In this document: in pieces, positions 63,541-64,000 of the stretch
Layout: every line of letters begins with the position of its first letter
How positions within the stretch are numbered: the stretch's first letter is position 1
Origin: Tolypeutes matacus
Lineage: Eukaryota > Chordata > Mammalia > Cingulata > Chlamyphoridae
DNA length: 64,000 nucleotides
Direction of reading: 5' to 3'
NCBI GenBank assembly: GCA_026826555.1
Contig: JAKSZT010000116.1
Coordinates: forward strand, 2,657,305 to 2,721,304
Translations under genes and position numbers: made by a program
The notes under the pieces: generated by a model
The model's input: the letters and a program-made list of their open reading frames with translations, nothing else
Told to the model about the DNA's origin: nothing
Database searches by the model: none

Positions 63541-64000
63541 TGTATTAGTCAGCCAAAGGGGTGCTAATGTGAAATACCAGAAATGGGTTGGTCTTTATAA
63601 AGGGTATTTATTTTGAGTAGAAGTCCACAGATACCAGGCCATAAAGCATTGTTTCTTCTCTCACCACAGTCCATTGCCACATGTTAGAGCAAGACAGTTG
63701 CCAGCGTTTGCCAGGGTTCAGGCTTCTGGGGTTCCTCTCTTCCCAGGGCTGCATTTCTCTCCAGATCAGCTCCTGTTTCCTCCACAAGGTCAGCTGTAGA
63801 TGATCAGGTGAACAGCTTGATTCTCTTCTCTACTTTCCAACATCAAAACTGCTTCTCAAAAGACTGCTTCAACTTTCCTTTGCCTTGCCTTTTATTTTCA
63901 ATTTCCCACCCACCAAGGAGTGGGGCTCAACGCCCTAATCCCAACTTAATCATGCCCAGATTAACAGATCAGTTTACAAGCATGATTCAATTATATTTTT
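63541..64000 (-). mobile_element. 5' LTR of the ERVL-like element, incomplete at window end
   Basis: Collinear with 61,431-61,892 at about 95% identity by eye. The AATAAA signal of the minus strand is at 63,607-63,612. The window ends about 30 bases before the LTR start would be reached. Confidence 0.85.

Larger units (their letters stand above)
61431..64000 (-). mobile_element. ERVL/MaLR-like endogenous retrovirus, two LTRs, right LTR cut by window end
   Basis: Two direct repeats, starting at 61,431 and 63,541, enclose a 1.6-kb interior. On the minus strand the LTRs end in GACTAATACA, the terminus I know from MaLR/THE1-type LTRs. A primer-binding site for tRNA-Leu follows the right LTR, the hallmark of ERV-L. 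The interior has one gag-like open frame and no protease, polymerase or envelope coding, so this is a short, non-autonomous, MaLR-like form. Over the compared stretch of about 460 bp the two LTRs differ at roughly 25 positions by eye, about 5%, so the insertion is moderately old. The left end falls directly in satellite-2 sequence; the matching target duplication would be just beyond the window. Confidence 0.85.

Overview
This window looks like heterochromatic, repeat-dominated DNA from a mammalian nuclear genome. The best lineage clue is a tRNA-derived SINE at 4343-4528 that I recognise as the armadillo-type DAS/DASSINE family, so the host is probably an armadillo (Xenarthra, Cingulata; Dasypus or a relative). 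No intact cellular gene is present. Almost all short open frames are chance frames inside satellite DNA.

Layout. (1) 1-445: the 3' end of an L1-like retroposon, plus strand, with an A-rich tail that drops straight into satellite DNA. (2) About 446-32,212: satellite family 1, about 19 tandem units of about 1.25 kb, very AT-rich. Two units near the left edge are long (about 2.84 kb) because they carry the same extra 1.58-kb segment. The array is broken by a SINE (4343-4528), a solo retroviral LTR with a 6-bp target-site duplication (7641-8125), an L1-like insertion (14,218-15,498) and a 3.4-kb processed retrocopy (16,243-19,643). (3) About 32,213-61,430: satellite family 2, about 117-bp monomers that form an 11-monomer higher-order repeat of about 1.27 kb, mixed with a second set of monomer cassettes. 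The monomers point one way in 32,213-38,957 and the other way in 38,958-61,430. A 2.6-kb L1-like composite sits inside at 33,866-36,438. (4) 61,431-64,000: a minus-strand ERVL/MaLR-like element with two LTRs (the right one cut by the window end), a primer-binding site matching tRNA-Leu(UAA) and a 199-codon open gag-like frame.

The most interesting item is the retrocopy. It is one reverse-transcribed mRNA, with a single pair of target duplications and a single poly(A) tail. Its 5' third encodes a VMA21-like V-ATPase assembly protein and its 3' two thirds encode the hSac2 domain, C-terminal tail and 3' UTR of INPP5F. This matches the alternative, retrogene-initiated INPP5F transcript known as INPP5F_V2, so the locus appears to be a retrocopy of a transcript that itself starts in a retrogene. 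It is disabled by a frameshift in the VMA21-like part and by two CGA-to-TGA nonsense changes in the INPP5F part.

Nothing here works together as a pathway. The useful reading is evolutionary: two unrelated satellites directly joined, each with its own unit evolution, and a set of dated insertions that can order events.
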